DNA of 64,000 bases, taken from contig NZ_CP015612.1 in the NCBI RefSeq assembly GCF_002138415.1, positions 2,830,001 through 2,894,000 on the forward strand, in the 5' to 3' direction. Every line of letters starts with the position of its first letter. Positions within the stretch are counted from its first letter, which is position 1. The DNA comes from Stenotrophomonas maltophilia (GTDB taxonomy: Bacteria > Pseudomonadota > Gammaproteobacteria > Xanthomonadales > Xanthomonadaceae). The notes below the pieces were generated by a model. It saw only the letters and a list, made by a program, of their open reading frames with translations, had not been told where the DNA came from and made no database searches. Positions 50,682-60,011 of the stretch are shown one piece after another. The position numbers and the translations under genes were made by a program.

Positions 50682-51320
50682 ATGTCTGCACCCCGCTCGT
50701 CGTCCGCCAAGTCGTTCACTGTGCATATCCCGCGTAACGCCCTGAAGATCGCCGGCATCGCCTTCGGCGTGGGCGTGCTGCTGTTCGTGCTGGTCTGGCT
50801 GACCGGCCGTGACAAGGAGTTCTTCCGCGCCGACCCGGCCGCGCAGACCCCGCAGGAAACCGCCCAGGTCGAGCCCCTGCCGGAACCGTTGGCCGCTGCG
50901 GCCGGTTCCAGCGACATGCCTGATGCCAAGCCGGCACCGGTGGAGGAGGAAGAGCCGAAGCTGGTCGAAACCGCCCCGCCACCGCCCGCCCCGATCGCCG
51001 AGCCGGCCCCGGCCACCCCGGGCGCAGCGCCGGCCACGACCGGCAACAGCCAGCCGATGCCGATTGCTGGCCAGTCGCCGCCGCCGTCATACCCCGCCGC
51101 CGCCCTGCGCGCCGGCGAGACCGGTACCGTGGTGGTACGCGTGGATGTGGATGCCACCGGCTACCCGAACAACACCACGCTGATCCAGCGCAGCGGCTCA
51201 CGCGAGCTCGACCGTGCCGCCACCGACGCCGTACGCCGCTGGCGTTTCACCCCGGCGCAGAGCAACGGCCAGGCCGTGCCCGGCAGCATTGAAGTGCCGT
51301 TCGACTTCAAGACGCAGTAA
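50682..51320 (+). CDS. TonB-family energy transducer (first of a tandem pair)
   Basis: 212 residues from ATG 50682. Cytoplasmic start, one membrane helix (IAGIAFGVGVLLFVLVWLTG), a Pro/Ala/Glu-rich periplasmic spacer, and a C-terminal TonB domain (PPSYPAAALRAGETGTVVVR; ELDRAATDAVRRWRFTPAQS). It would transmit proton-motive force to outer-membrane receptors. No exbBD nearby. Followed by a related gene. Confidence 0.88.
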   Translation: MSAPRSSSAKSFTVHIPRNALKIAGIAFGVGVLLFVLVWLTGRDKEFFRADPAAQTPQETAQVEPLPEPLAAAAGSSDMPDAKPAPVEEEEPKLVETAPPPPAPIAEPAPATPGAAPATTGNSQPMPIAGQSPPPSYPAAALRAGETGTVVVRVDVDATGYPNNTTLIQRSGSRELDRAATDAVRRWRFTPAQSNGQAVPGSIEVPFDFKTQ

Positions 51321-51439
51321 CTGAACACTTCCCGGCAGGCAAACTGAACCCTGCCGGTAGCGTTGACGCAACGCTGACACTTCCCGTCCGTGGCTCGGGC
51401 AACACTGCCCACGTCGTCCATTGACGGAAGGAGTTTGCG

Positions 51440-52012
51440 ATGACTGCCACCATCCACGAAGACCTTCATTCGCCGCAGCTGCAGCAGGATTCAAGCGTGC
51501 AGCACAAGCCCACGTCGCCCTGGATGTGGATCGCGCTGATCGTGGCGATGTTTGCGGCCGCCCTGCTGTGGCTGCGTCATTCCAACCAGGAAGATGTGGC
51601 GCCGGCACCGGTCGGTGAGCGCATGTTGCCAGCCCCTGAGCAGGCCGCGGTAACCGATGCAGGGGCGCCCGCAGCGCGCCAGGCTGCGCCGGCCTCCAGC
51701 CAGCACAAGGCTGCGCCGGTGGTGCGTAATCGCGAAGCGCGCCCGCTGGCCAACAACCGCATGCCCACCTACCCCGCCGCCGCACTGCGCAGTGGCGTAC
51801 AGGGCAGCGTGATTGCCAGCCTGAATGTCGATACCCGCGGCAATGTCGCCAACGCTGCGATCGTTTCGCGCAGCGGCGAGCGCAGCCGCGACCTGGATCG
51901 TGCGGTGCTCAGCACCGTGCAGAACTGGAAGTTCCAGCCGGCGATGCACGAGGGCCGTGCCGTCGCCAGCGTGGTGCGGGTCCCGGTGGATTTCCGCACC
52001 GAGCAGCGTTGA
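51440..52012 (+). CDS. TonB-family energy transducer (second of a tandem pair)
   Basis: 190 residues. Membrane helix WMWIALIVAMFAAALLWL near residue 30, variable spacer, C-terminal TonB domain (PTYPAAALRSGVQGSVIASL; RDLDRAVLSTVQNWKFQPAM). It shares the TonB-domain layout with the upstream protein but the spacer differs, so an old duplication is likely. GGAAGGAG precedes ATG 51440. Followed by a strong terminator. Confidence 0.88.
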   Translation: MTATIHEDLHSPQLQQDSSVQHKPTSPWMWIALIVAMFAAALLWLRHSNQEDVAPAPVGERMLPAPEQAAVTDAGAPAARQAAPASSQHKAAPVVRNREARPLANNRMPTYPAAALRSGVQGSVIASLNVDTRGNVANAAIVSRSGERSRDLDRAVLSTVQNWKFQPAMHEGRAVASVVRVPVDFRTEQR

Positions 52013-52039
52013 TCGCGGACGAGGGGTTCGTGATGTTTA

Positions 52040-52066
52040 GACGGAGGCTTCGGCCTCCGTCCTTTT
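52040..52066 (+). terminator. Terminator after the TonB pair
   Basis: GACGGAGGC TTCG GCCTCCGTC followed by CTTTT, 28 bases after the stop. Confidence 0.88.
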
Positions 52067-52078
52067 ATGCGGGAAAGC

Positions 52079-52140
52079 GTGCCAACCAAGGTTGGCACCT
52101 ACCGGGAGATGTGTGCGTGCCAACCAAGGTCGGCACCTAC
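52079..52140. repeat. Two direct SMAG-type palindromes
   Basis: GTGCCAACCAAGGTTGGCAC (52079) and GTGCCAACCAAGGTCGGCAC (52117), each followed by CTAC. A different stem sequence from the GCCGGGC class, with the same end tetranucleotide. Confidence 0.75.
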
Positions 52141-52186
52141 CGGGCATTGCGATCCGCCTGGCAGGGCCCGGCGGACGCGGTGACGA

Positions 52187-53494
52187 TCAGGCCAGGTTGA
52201 ATCCGGCGCTGCGGGCCAGGCCGTCGAAGTCCGGGAAGGACGTGGCGACATTGGCGATATCGTTGATGCGCACTTCGCCGTCACTGATCTGGCCGGCAAT
52301 GGCGAACGCCATGGCGATGCGGTGGTCGCCGTGGCTTTCGATGGTGCCGCTACCCAGGCGTACACCACCGTGCAGGGTGGCGCCATCTTCGGTCTCTTCC
52401 ACCTGCATGCCCAGCGCGCGCAGGCCGGTGGCCATCGCCGCAAGGCGATCGGATTCCTTCACCCGCAGCTCGGCGGCACCGCTCACCACAGTCTGGCCTT
52501 CGGCGGCGGCGGCGGCCACGAACAGCGCGGGGAACTCGTCGATCATGTCCGGCACCAGTGCTTCCGGAATGCGTGCACCCTTCAGCGGGGCGTAGCGCAC
52601 CACCAGGTCCGCCACCGGTTCACCGCCCTGCTCGGCCGGATTCTCTTCGGTGATGTCCGCACCCATCAGGCGCAGCGCGTGCAGCAGGCCGGTGCGGCGC
52701 GGATTCAGGCCAACCTGCTTCAGGCGCAGCTCGGAGCCCGGGATGATGCTGGCAGCCACCAGATAGAACGCCGCAGACGAGAAGTCGGCCGGCACCACGA
52801 TATCCGTGGCACGAAGGCGTTGGCCGCCGCGCAGGCGCGCCTTGCCCGGCGAGAATTCGATGTCCACGCCAAACGCGGACAGCATGCGCTCGGTGTAGTC
52901 GCGGGTCGGGTGCGGTTCGGTCACCTGGGTTTCGCCCTGCGCATACAGGCCGGCCAGCAGTATGGCCGACTTGATCTGTGCGCTGGCCACCGGCGAGGCG
53001 AAGTCGATGCCGTGCAGCGTCTGGCCGCCATGCACGTGCAGCGGCGGCGTGCCATCGCTCTCGGTATCGATCTTCGCGCCCATCTGCGACAACGGGCCGG
53101 TGACACGGCGCATCGGGCGGCCGGACAGTGACTCATCGCCGATCAGCGTGCAGTCGAACGCCTGGCCTGCCAGCAGGCCGGCCAGCAGGCGCATGCCGGT
53201 GCCGGCGTTGCCGCAGTCCAGCGGCGCATCCGGAGCCTGCAGGCCGTCGATACCGACGCCATGCACGATGCGCTGCGACGGGCTGGGGGTCTCGATGCGC
53301 ACGCCCAGCTGGCTGAAGATGCGCGCGGTGGCGCGGGTGTCTTCGCCTTCCAGGAAGCCTTCGATATGCGAGGTGCCATCGGCCAGCGCAGCGAACATCA
53401 CCGAGCGGTGCGAGACCGACTTGTCGCCGGGAATGGTCAGGCTGCCCTGCAGCGGCTGGCCCTTGCGGGCGATCCAGTGTTGCGCGTTGCTCAT
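52187..53494 (-). CDS. aroA: 3-phosphoshikimate 1-carboxyvinyltransferase (EPSP synthase)
   Basis: 435 residues from ATG 53494. IPGDKSVSHRSVMFAALADG holds the substrate Lys, LDCGNAGTGMRLLAG the NAGT loop, and ESDRLAAMATGLRALGM and SHGDHRIAMAFAIAG are the second-domain signatures. It condenses shikimate-3-phosphate and PEP in the shikimate pathway. The Ala in the NAG(T/A)G loop region is as in class I/II enzymes. Downstream of pheA and serC on the same strand. Confidence 0.97.
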   Translation of the reverse strand: MSNAQHWIARKGQPLQGSLTIPGDKSVSHRSVMFAALADGTSHIEGFLEGEDTRATARIFSQLGVRIETPSPSQRIVHGVGIDGLQAPDAPLDCGNAGTGMRLLAGLLAGQAFDCTLIGDESLSGRPMRRVTGPLSQMGAKIDTESDGTPPLHVHGGQTLHGIDFASPVASAQIKSAILLAGLYAQGETQVTEPHPTRDYTERMLSAFGVDIEFSPGKARLRGGQRLRATDIVVPADFSSAAFYLVAASIIPGSELRLKQVGLNPRRTGLLHALRLMGADITEENPAEQGGEPVADLVVRYAPLKGARIPEALVPDMIDEFPALFVAAAAAEGQTVVSGAAELRVKESDRLAAMATGLRALGMQVEETEDGATLHGGVRLGSGTIESHGDHRIAMAFAIAGQISDGEVRINDIANVATSFPDFDGLARSAGFNLA

Positions 53495-53570
53495 CGTTCG
53501 ATCATTCCGTAAACGCCGGCAGCGCCGGCGATGCATCAGGGGTCGGCGACCGAGGCCGCCGCAGCAGCTC

Positions 53571-54770
53571 TCAGGGCACGGCCACCGGATAGGAACCCAG
53601 CACCTTGATCTGCGCCGAGTGCGCTTCCAGTTCGGCCAGCGCAGCCTGCATCGGCGCATCGTCGATGTGGCCGGCCAGGTCGATGAAGAAGCCGTATTCC
53701 CATTTGCCATGGTGCGACGGCCGCGACTCGATGCGGTTCATGCTGATGCCGTGGCGGGCGAACGGGCTGAGCACGTCGAACAGCGCACCAGGCTTGTCAT
53801 GGATGAACACCAGCACCGAGGTGCGGTCGTGGCCGGAGGTCGGGAAGATGTTGCGGCCCACCACCAGGAAGCGGGTGGTGTTGTCGGCATCGTTCTGGAT
53901 CGGCTTGGTGACCACCTTCTTCAGGCCGTACACGTGGCCGGCGCTCTCGCCGCCGATGGCCGCTGCGTCGTCGGCGTTGCGCGCACGGCGCGCACCTTCG
54001 GCGTTGCTGGATACCGGAATCTTCTCGGCCTTCGGCAGGTTGGCGCGCAGCCACGCCGAGGTCTGCATGAACGACTGCGGGTGTGCGTAGATGCGCTCGA
54101 TGTCCTCGATGCGGCCGCTGCGCGACATCAGGTACTGCTGCACGCGCAGTTCCACTTCGCCGCAGATCTTCAGGTTGGAGGTCAGGAACATGTCCAGGGT
54201 GATCTGGATGGTGCCCTGCCCGGAATTCTCCACCGGCACCACGCCGAAATCGGCGTTGCCTGCTTCCACTTCCTGGAACACTTCCTCGATGCTGGCCATC
54301 GGCAGGCCCAGCGCGGAGCGGCCGAAGTGCTTGAGCACGGCCTGCTGGCTGAAGGTGCCTTCCGGGCCGAGATAGCCGATCTTCAGCGGCTCCTGCTGGG
54401 CCAGGCAGGCCGACATGATCTCGCGGTAGACGTGCACCAGCAGCTCATCGCTGAGCGGGCCTTCGTTGCGGTCCACCACCATGCGCAGCACCTGCGCTTC
54501 GCGCTCGGGACGGTAGTAGTCGACGGCGGCGGCGAGCTTGCCCTTGGCCTTGCCGACCTGGTGCGCGAAGCGTGCGCGCTCGGCGATCAGGTTCTGGATG
54601 TCGCGGTCGATCTGGTCGATCTTCGAGCGCACATCGGCCAGCGCCAGGGGCGCCAGGGTGGGCGCCGGATTCGAGGCGGCCTTGGTCTTGCCCTTCGCCT
54701 TGGTGGGCGCGCTGTCCTTGGCCGGTTCGGCCTTCTTTGGCGCCTTCTTGCTGGATTTGCTGCTTGCCAT
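53571..54770 (-). CDS. pheA: Bifunctional chorismate mutase / prephenate dehydratase
   Basis: 399 residues. Residues 1-40 are a Lys/Ala/Pro-rich low-complexity extension. A chorismate mutase domain follows (about 43-125; DVRSKIDQIDRDIQNLIAER), then prephenate dehydratase (IGYLGPEGTFSQQAVLKHFG; NTTRFLVVG with the TRF catalytic element) and a C-terminal ACT domain with the Phe-binding ESRP motif. It makes phenylpyruvate from chorismate and is feedback-regulated by Phe. Between serC and aroA. Confidence 0.96.
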   Translation of the reverse strand: MASSKSSKKAPKKAEPAKDSAPTKAKGKTKAASNPAPTLAPLALADVRSKIDQIDRDIQNLIAERARFAHQVGKAKGKLAAAVDYYRPEREAQVLRMVVDRNEGPLSDELLVHVYREIMSACLAQQEPLKIGYLGPEGTFSQQAVLKHFGRSALGLPMASIEEVFQEVEAGNADFGVVPVENSGQGTIQITLDMFLTSNLKICGEVELRVQQYLMSRSGRIEDIERIYAHPQSFMQTSAWLRANLPKAEKIPVSSNAEGARRARNADDAAAIGGESAGHVYGLKKVVTKPIQNDADNTTRFLVVGRNIFPTSGHDRTSVLVFIHDKPGALFDVLSPFARHGISMNRIESRPSHHGKWEYGFFIDLAGHIDDAPMQAALAELEAHSAQIKVLGSYPVAVP

Positions 54771-54821
54771 CGGAGTTCCTTGTTACGGGGCCCGCACCCG
54801 ACGGTGCGCGCCGTTCATTGC

Positions 54822-55907
54822 TCAGCCGTGACGCTGCTGGAAATCGGCCATGAAGGCGACCAGCGCCTCGGCCCCGGCCAGCGGCATGGCGTTGTACAGC
54901 GAGGCGCGGATGCCCCCGACCACCTTGTGCCCCTTCAGCGCCAGCAGGCCAGCGGCCTTGGCTTCGGCGACGAAGCGGGCATCAAGCTCGGCATCGGGCA
55001 GGAAGAACGGGATGTTCATCCGCGAACGGGCGGCGTGTGCGACCTCGTTGCGGTAGAAGCCGCCGGAGCCGTCGATGGCGCCGTACACCAGCGCTGCCTT
55101 GGCGGCATTGCGCTTGGCGAACTCGGCCACGCCGCCCTCGGCCAGCATCCACTTGAACACCAGGCCGGCCAGATACCAGTTCCAGGTCGGCGGGGTGTTG
55201 AGCATCGAATCGCGGGCGACGTGCGAGCGGTAATCGAAAATGTCCGCACGCGGTTGGCCGCTGCGTTCAAGCAGGTCGCGGCGGATGATCATCACCGCGA
55301 TGCCGACCGGGCCGAGGTTCTTCTGCGCGCCGGCGTAGATCACGCCATAACGGCGCACGTCCAGCGGCTCGCTGGCGATGGACGAGCTGAAATCAGCGAT
55401 CAGCGGGACGTTGCCGGTATCGGGCACATCACGGAATTCGACACCGTGGATGGTCTCGTTGGCGGTGACGTGCACGTAGGCGGCATCGGGCGAGAGCTGC
55501 CAGTCGGCACGCGCCGGCAACTCGCGGTAGCCGTTGGCCTCGCTGCTGGCGGCAATGTTGACGTCGACGTAGACACCGGCCTGCTTGACCGCCGTCTTGC
55601 CCCAGTGGCCACTGACCACGTAGTCGGCGCGCTGGCTCGGGGCGGCGAAGTTGAGCGGGATCAGCGCCTGCTGGGTGGTGGCACCACCGGACAGGAACAG
55701 CACCGCATAGTCTTCGGGGATATCGAGCAGGCGACGCAGGTCGGCCTCGGCCTCGGCGGCAACGGACATGAACTCCGCACCGCGATGGCTCATTTCCACG
55801 ATCGAGGCACCGGTACCGTGCCAGTCCAGCATTTCCGCCTGCGCCTGGCGCAGGACCGATTCCGGCAAGGTCGCAGGGCCGGCACTGAAGTTGAACGCGC
55901 GCGTCAT
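54822..55907 (-). CDS. serC: Phosphoserine aminotransferase
   Basis: 361 residues from ATG 55907 ([19 protein letters not shown]), the family-typical start. PLP Lys in [20 protein letters not shown]; other segments are [16 protein letters not shown] and [16 protein letters not shown]. Makes phosphoserine for serine synthesis (and acts in pyridoxal synthesis). First of the serC-pheA-aroA series. Confidence 0.97.
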   Translation of the reverse strand: MTRAFNFSAGPATLPESVLRQAQAEMLDWHGTGASIVEMSHRGAEFMSVAAEAEADLRRLLDIPEDYAVLFLSGGATTQQALIPLNFAAPSQRADYVVSGHWGKTAVKQAGVYVDVNIAASSEANGYRELPARADWQLSPDAAYVHVTANETIHGVEFRDVPDTGNVPLIADFSSSIASEPLDVRRYGVIYAGAQKNLGPVGIAVMIIRRDLLERSGQPRADIFDYRSHVARDSMLNTPPTWNWYLAGLVFKWMLAEGGVAEFAKRNAAKAALVYGAIDGSGGFYRNEVAHAARSRMNIPFFLPDAELDARFVAEAKAAGLLALKGHKVVGGIRASLYNAMPLAGAEALVAFMADFQQRHG

Positions 55908-56020
55908 GTCACACCTGTGGGGCAAGACCCCTAGTATGCCGCAGTGCACCAGCCTTGCGGCCTTGTGGCGCAAGGGAAATTTGGTTTCATTGGAATCCAT
56001 TCGCCGCCGGCGTGGCGCCG

Positions 56021-56154
56021 GTAGTCGCCGACCTTGGTCGGCGTACGCCGTCAGGCGTCAAGCCCGCCGAAGAAGCGTGCCGACCAAGGTCGGCACCCAC
56101 CAAGAGCGGGGAAATGAACGCCGTCCCGGTAGCGCGCGGGCCATGCCCGGCCGG
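56021..56154. repeat. Three SMAG-type palindromes between serC and the FHA gene
   Basis: GTAGTCGCCGACCTTGGTCG (56021 on), GTGCCGACCAAGGTCGGCAC (56077 on) and GTAGCGCGCGGGCCATGCCC (56129 on). They fill most of the 250-base gap. Confidence 0.75.
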
Positions 56155-56160
56155 TTCAGA

Positions 56161-56967
56161 TCAGCGCGCGCCGAACCAGAGCAGCAGGCTGAGCAGTGCG
56201 GCCAGCAGCAGTGCACTGACCAGCAGCCACGGCCAGCGCCGGACCTTGCGCGGCACGGCCGGCAGCACCGGCGCCTGCTCGGCGTCCTGGCTGGACTCGT
56301 CTTCCGCCGGCAACGGGCGTCGGCGCGGGTCATGCGGCACTTCCAGCACGAACCGGTGCTGGCCATCGAACACCACCTGGTCGCCCGCCTGCAGCCAGCA
56401 GTGGCGCACGGCCACGCCGTTGACCCGGGTGCCATCGGCACTGCCCAGGTCGCGCAGCAGCACGCGCTCGCCGTGCACTTCCACACGGGCGTGCTGTTCG
56501 GCGAAGGCCGGTTCATTGATCTCGATGTCCGCGTCGCCGCCGCGACCGACCAAGCGGGTTCGCGACAGGGTGAAGCTGCGGCCATGGTGCAGTCCGCCGA
56601 CGCCGCGCAGCAGGCGCTGCTGCTCATCGGAGCCATCGTCGTTCTTCGGCGCGGGCGCCTGCAGCAGGCTCTCGACCTCACCCTGCAGGACCATCTCCAC
56701 GCCATCCACGTACACCGCATCGCCTGCACGCAGCAGCGCCATGCGCCGTACCGGGCGACCATTCACGTGGATGCCGCGGATGCCGTTGCCGACCTGCAGC
56801 CAGAGACCGCGATCATCCATGCAGAACTGCGCCAGCAGCAGGGCGCCGTTGCCGGCATCGCCGAGCCGCACACTGCCGTTGGCCTGGCGCACGATGCGTT
56901 GCACCCCGGGCCTCAGCGGCTGGTCGGGCTGTTGTTGTTGACTGAAGTGAACAAGCAGGTTCTGCAC
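56161..56967 (-). CDS. FHA-domain membrane protein
   Basis: 268 residues from GTG 56967. The FHA domain is at about 130-205: RLVGRGGDADIEINEPAFAE (Arg/Gly of the phosphothreonine pocket), QHARVEV and LGSADGTRVNGV. A first, more divergent FHA-like half precedes it (LRPGVQRIVR, GIRGIHVNGRPV). One membrane helix near the C-terminus (WLLVSALLLAALLSLLLWF). Reads phosphothreonine signals at the membrane; partners unknown. Confidence 0.87.
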   Translation of the reverse strand: MQNLLVHFSQQQQPDQPLRPGVQRIVRQANGSVRLGDAGNGALLLAQFCMDDRGLWLQVGNGIRGIHVNGRPVRRMALLRAGDAVYVDGVEMVLQGEVESLLQAPAPKNDDGSDEQQRLLRGVGGLHHGRSFTLSRTRLVGRGGDADIEINEPAFAEQHARVEVHGERVLLRDLGSADGTRVNGVAVRHCWLQAGDQVVFDGQHRFVLEVPHDPRRRPLPAEDESSQDAEQAPVLPAVPRKVRRWPWLLVSALLLAALLSLLLWFGAR

Positions 56968-57092
56968 GCGGCGCAGCCTAGCAGGTTGGCCGCCAACGAA
57001 GAAGAACCTGCGATGAGTGCTTGGCGTGACGGCCCTCGATGCGCACAATGCTCGCCCTCATTGATCATCCCCGCCCTGCGCCAGGAGCCTGC

Positions 57093-57368
57093 ATGTCCAC
57101 CATCGATGTCCGCCACGCCCACGCCCTGCCCGACGCACAGGCACGCGCCGCGATCGAACAGGTCGCCGCCAAGCTGTCCGAGCGCTTCGGCCTGAAGTCG
57201 TCCTGGACTGCCGACGTACTGAATTTCTCCGGCAGCGGCGTGGACGGTGCGATCGAACTGCAGCCGGGCGCCGTGCGCGTGACGGCCAAGCTGGGCTTCC
57301 TGCTGTCGGCGATGAAGGGCATGGTCGAAGGCGAGATCCAGCGCGTTCTGAAGGAAAAGCTGGGCTGA
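57093..57368 (+). CDS. Polyhydroxyalkanoate-system family protein
   Basis: 91 residues from ATG 57093. IDVRHAHALPDAQARAAIEQ, then LNFSGSGVDGAIELQPGAVR and GFLLSAMKGMVEGEIQRVL match the PHA granule-associated PHA_gran_rgn family. Followed by a phasin gene, supporting a polyester-granule or storage role. Confidence 0.85.
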   Translation: MSTIDVRHAHALPDAQARAAIEQVAAKLSERFGLKSSWTADVLNFSGSGVDGAIELQPGAVRVTAKLGFLLSAMKGMVEGEIQRVLKEKLG

Positions 57369-57448
57369 ACCCCGGCGGCGGCCGTCACGGCCGTGCAACG
57401 CCAACGCGCGCTACTCTCGGGGCAGGCCCAACTCCCACGGGAAGTGCG

Positions 57449-57940
57449 ATGAACCACTACGAAAACGACGACCGCCGCAACGACGACGCCTCTTTCGGTG
57501 ACCAGGCCGAGCGCTTCTCGCGCAAGCTCAGCGATTCGGCCCAGCAGGTCTGGCTGGCCGGCCTGGGTGCGCTGGGCCGCGCACAGGCTGAAGGCAGCCG
57601 CTTCTTTGACGGCCTGGTGAAGGAAGGCGAAGCCTGGGAGGCCCGCCGCCGTGAGCGAAATGGCGAACAGGGCCCGGGCTGGCGCGACAATGTCGAAACC
57701 TCGCTGGACGAGGCCCGCGAGAAGGCCTCCGGCACCTGGACCAAGGTTGAAAAGGCCTTTGATGACCAGGTGCAGGGCGTGCTCAAGCGCCTGCACGTAC
57801 CTACCGCCGACGAGGTGACTGCGCTGGAGGCCCGCATCGATGCCCTGCAGGCGCGCCTGGCCAAGTTGGAGAATCGCGACACCTCGGGCACGGATGCACC
57901 TGCACCGGGCAGTCATCAGTCGCCCGGCAGCGTGCCCTGA
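57449..57940 (+). CDS. Phasin-family granule protein
   Basis: 163 residues. Helical: FSRKLSDSAQQVWLAGLGAL, AQAEGSRFFDGLVKEGEAWE, then a coiled coil (VPTADEVTALEARIDALQAR) and a Pro/Ser tail. Pattern of poly(hydroxyalkanoate) granule-associated phasins of the PhaF/PhaI type. Downstream of the PHA-system gene; terminator follows. Confidence 0.87.
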   Translation: MNHYENDDRRNDDASFGDQAERFSRKLSDSAQQVWLAGLGALGRAQAEGSRFFDGLVKEGEAWEARRRERNGEQGPGWRDNVETSLDEAREKASGTWTKVEKAFDDQVQGVLKRLHVPTADEVTALEARIDALQARLAKLENRDTSGTDAPAPGSHQSPGSVP

Positions 57941-57987
57941 TCGGCCATTGTTGCAATGCAATAAATTTTGATTGACAATCGCGAGCA

Positions 57988-58052
57988 ACCCGCCAATCGC
58001 TTCGGCTGCCGTTTGTTCCCTCCCCTCACGGCTTCAGGATTGGCGGGTTTTT
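57988..58052 (+). terminator. Terminator after the phasin gene
   Basis: 11-bp stem ACCCGCCAATC / GATTGGCGGGT with a 39-base loop, followed by five T. Confidence 0.72.
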
Positions 58053-58176
58053 CGTGCCCGCGGTATTCCGAACTGCGTGCTCCATCACGCTTCCTGTCAG
58101 GAACCTCCTGACTCAGCGGCACGGCGCGACCTTTACACTGTCGCCTTCGCATTCGCCCCTTCCGCGCACCTCCTGC

Positions 58177-59187
58177 ATGCTCCCTTGGATCCTGGCCCTG
58201 CTGTCGGCCCTGCTTACCTGTTCCCTGGCCGTTGTCTATCTGTGGTGGATCAAACGGCGGCAGAAGGAGATGCAACTCGGCCTGCAGGCCTTGGCTGGCA
58301 TGCACTGGCGCGAATTCTCGGTACTGGTCAAGCGCATGCTGCGCGAGCAGCGCGGCCTGCGCGAACTGGATGACCCGGGCGAGGAATCCCGTGAGCCAAG
58401 CAGCGATTTCCTGCTCAGTGACGGCCCCAACAGCTGGCTGGTGTCGTGCAAGCACGGCCTGGCCTATCGCATCGGCACCGCCGCAGTGAACGAACTGGGT
58501 GCGGCCGCGCGCCTGGCCGGCGCCAAGGGCGGCGTACTGCTGACCGAAGGCCGGATGGAACGCGACGGCCGCAGCGCTGCCGAGAAGCAGGCGGTCGAGG
58601 TGCTGGACGGCCCGCGCCTGTGGCCGCTGCTGCAACCCTATCTACCGGCGGAAATCGAAACCCGTGTGCGCGCCAGCGCCCGCCATGAAGCCCTGCGCCG
58701 GATCGCCATCGCCGCGCTCGGCGCGGTCACCCTGGGCCTGCTGGTGGGATTGAGCCTGCAAGGGCTGCATGTGCAGGACGCCCCGCCCGTTGCCGAGTTG
58801 GCGGCCGCACCCGCGCCGTTTGCGCCTGCGGTTGAAGCCGCGCCCGAACCGGCGCTGGCCCCCGCCACCGTGCCGCCGGCCGCTGCGCCTGCACCGGCCA
58901 CGTCCTCAACCGATGCGCGCAGCAACCCCAACCCGGATGCCGCCACGCTGGAGCGCTTCCAGGCCGATCTGTCCCGCGCCTTGGCCGGCAAACCCGGTAT
59001 CGCCAGTGGGGTCTGGCTGACCCGGCAGACGCTGGCGATCAACCGCACGGGCGAGCTGGACGCGGTCTGGCCGCAGGTCTGCGAGGAAGTGCTGCACTAC
59101 CCCGCCCTGCGCAACGTGCGCATCCAGCTCAACGCCCGCCCCGGCGTGGATGAGCCGGTGCGCTGGCGGCAGTGCGCCACGTACTGA
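58177..59187 (+). CDS. Membrane-anchored Mrr-like (restriction-endonuclease-fold) protein
   Basis: 336 residues from ATG 58177. N-terminal membrane helix (ILALLSALLTCSLAVVYLWW). Residues about 40-150 have the Mrr/endonuclease-fold pattern: HWREFSVLVKRMLREQRG, SDFLLSDG, then SWLVSCKHGLAYRIG, with Ser where (Q/E)xK nucleases have Gln or Glu. A second membrane helix (IAALGAVTLGLLVGLSLQGL) is followed by a Pro/Ala-rich linker and a periplasmic domain. Nuclease activity is uncertain. Confidence 0.72.
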   Translation: MLPWILALLSALLTCSLAVVYLWWIKRRQKEMQLGLQALAGMHWREFSVLVKRMLREQRGLRELDDPGEESREPSSDFLLSDGPNSWLVSCKHGLAYRIGTAAVNELGAAARLAGAKGGVLLTEGRMERDGRSAAEKQAVEVLDGPRLWPLLQPYLPAEIETRVRASARHEALRRIAIAALGAVTLGLLVGLSLQGLHVQDAPPVAELAAAPAPFAPAVEAAPEPALAPATVPPAAAPAPATSSTDARSNPNPDAATLERFQADLSRALAGKPGIASGVWLTRQTLAINRTGELDAVWPQVCEEVLHYPALRNVRIQLNARPGVDEPVRWRQCATY

Positions 59188-59196
59188 TGGGGCCGC

Positions 59197-59266
59197 ATCC
59201 ACGCGTGGCGTGGATTTACTGAACCCCGATGCGCGACCCCTTGGTAGATCCACGCCACGCGTGGAT
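59197..59266. repeat. Two SMAG-type palindromes
   Basis: ATCCACGCGTGGCGTGGAT (59197-59215) and GTAGATCCACGCCACGCGTG (59244 on, to 59266), between the Mrr-like gene and hicB. Confidence 0.75.
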
Positions 59267-59333
59267 GCCTTTGCAGAGTTGAGCCACACGCGAACAGCAG
59301 CCGAGCATCGGCTCGGCTGCACATGGCGCTTGC

Positions 59334-59726
59334 TCAGCCCAATGCCGCGAGATGGGCGATGTAACTGGAGCGCGATTCACCCGCCGCCCTGGCCTGCGCA
59401 TCCAGCCTCGCCAGGATGCGACGCGGCAGGCTGATGTTGACCCGCTCGATGGTGTCGTCCAGCAGGGCCGGATCAATGCAGATGTAGGCAAGAATCCATT
59501 TCGTATCGCCAGAGGCCTCGGCGGCGATTTTCTGGGGTGCGGAAGGCGTCGGAATCGAGCGTCCGTCATCCAGAGCCGCGTCGATCCAGGCGAGCGCCGC
59601 CTCTTCCGCAGCACTGAGCGCATCATCAAGCGTGTCGGCCGCCGAGAAGCACCCCGGCAGATCCGGAACGACGACGCCCCACGCGGTGCGTTCATCGCCT
59701 GCCTCGATCAAGACTGGATATCGCAT
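59334..59726 (-). CDS. hicB: HicB-type antitoxin
   Basis: 130 residues from ATG 59726 (MRYPVLIEAGDERTAWGVVV). The partially degraded RNase H-like N-domain (PDLPGCFSAADTLDDALSAA) is followed by a C-terminal ribbon-helix-helix (VNISLPRRILARLDAQARAA). It neutralises HicA and represses the operon. Encoded eight bases after hicA. Confidence 0.92.
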   Translation of the reverse strand: MRYPVLIEAGDERTAWGVVVPDLPGCFSAADTLDDALSAAEEAALAWIDAALDDGRSIPTPSAPQKIAAEASGDTKWILAYICIDPALLDDTIERVNISLPRRILARLDAQARAAGESRSSYIAHLAALG

Positions 59727-59734
59727 GGGCCCTC

Positions 59735-59917
59735 CTACGTCAGTCCCGCAAGCTTCCGCGACGCCTGCACCAGCCCCTTCCCCAGATCCTTCCTTGGGTG
59801 AGGAACGGTGATGATGTGAGGGTGCTGCGGGTGCACGAATACATGATGGGATCCGCGGATCCGGCGACAGATCCAACCTGCCGCTTCCAGTTCCCGGATG
59901 AGGTCCCTGCTCTTCAT
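59735..59917 (-). CDS. hicA: HicA-type mRNA interferase toxin
   Basis: 60 residues from ATG 59917. KSRDLIRELEAAGWICRRIR, then GSHHVFVHP with the catalytic His and VPHPRKDLGKGLVQASRKLA are the dsRBD-like HicA pattern. First gene of a normal hicAB pair, on host chromosome. Confidence 0.93.
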   Translation of the reverse strand: MKSRDLIRELEAAGWICRRIRGSHHVFVHPQHPHIITVPHPRKDLGKGLVQASRKLAGLT

Positions 59918-59981
59918 GCAGGGACGATACACATCGTACACACGCCTCGACAGAGTTCAAGGCGACAGCCGTTCCGGCCCA

Positions 59982-60004
59982 GTAGATCCACGCCATGCGT
60001 GGAT
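59982..60004. repeat. SMAG-type palindrome
   Basis: GTAGATCCACGCCATGCGTGGAT, identical to the 49209 copy, just after hutC. Confidence 0.75.
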
Positions 60005-60011
60005 GGAATCC

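Noticed and set aside
52962..55934. A 990-codon plus-strand frame antisense to aroA, pheA and serC
   Set aside because: The three minus-strand genes are unmistakable, and the antisense product has shadow composition.
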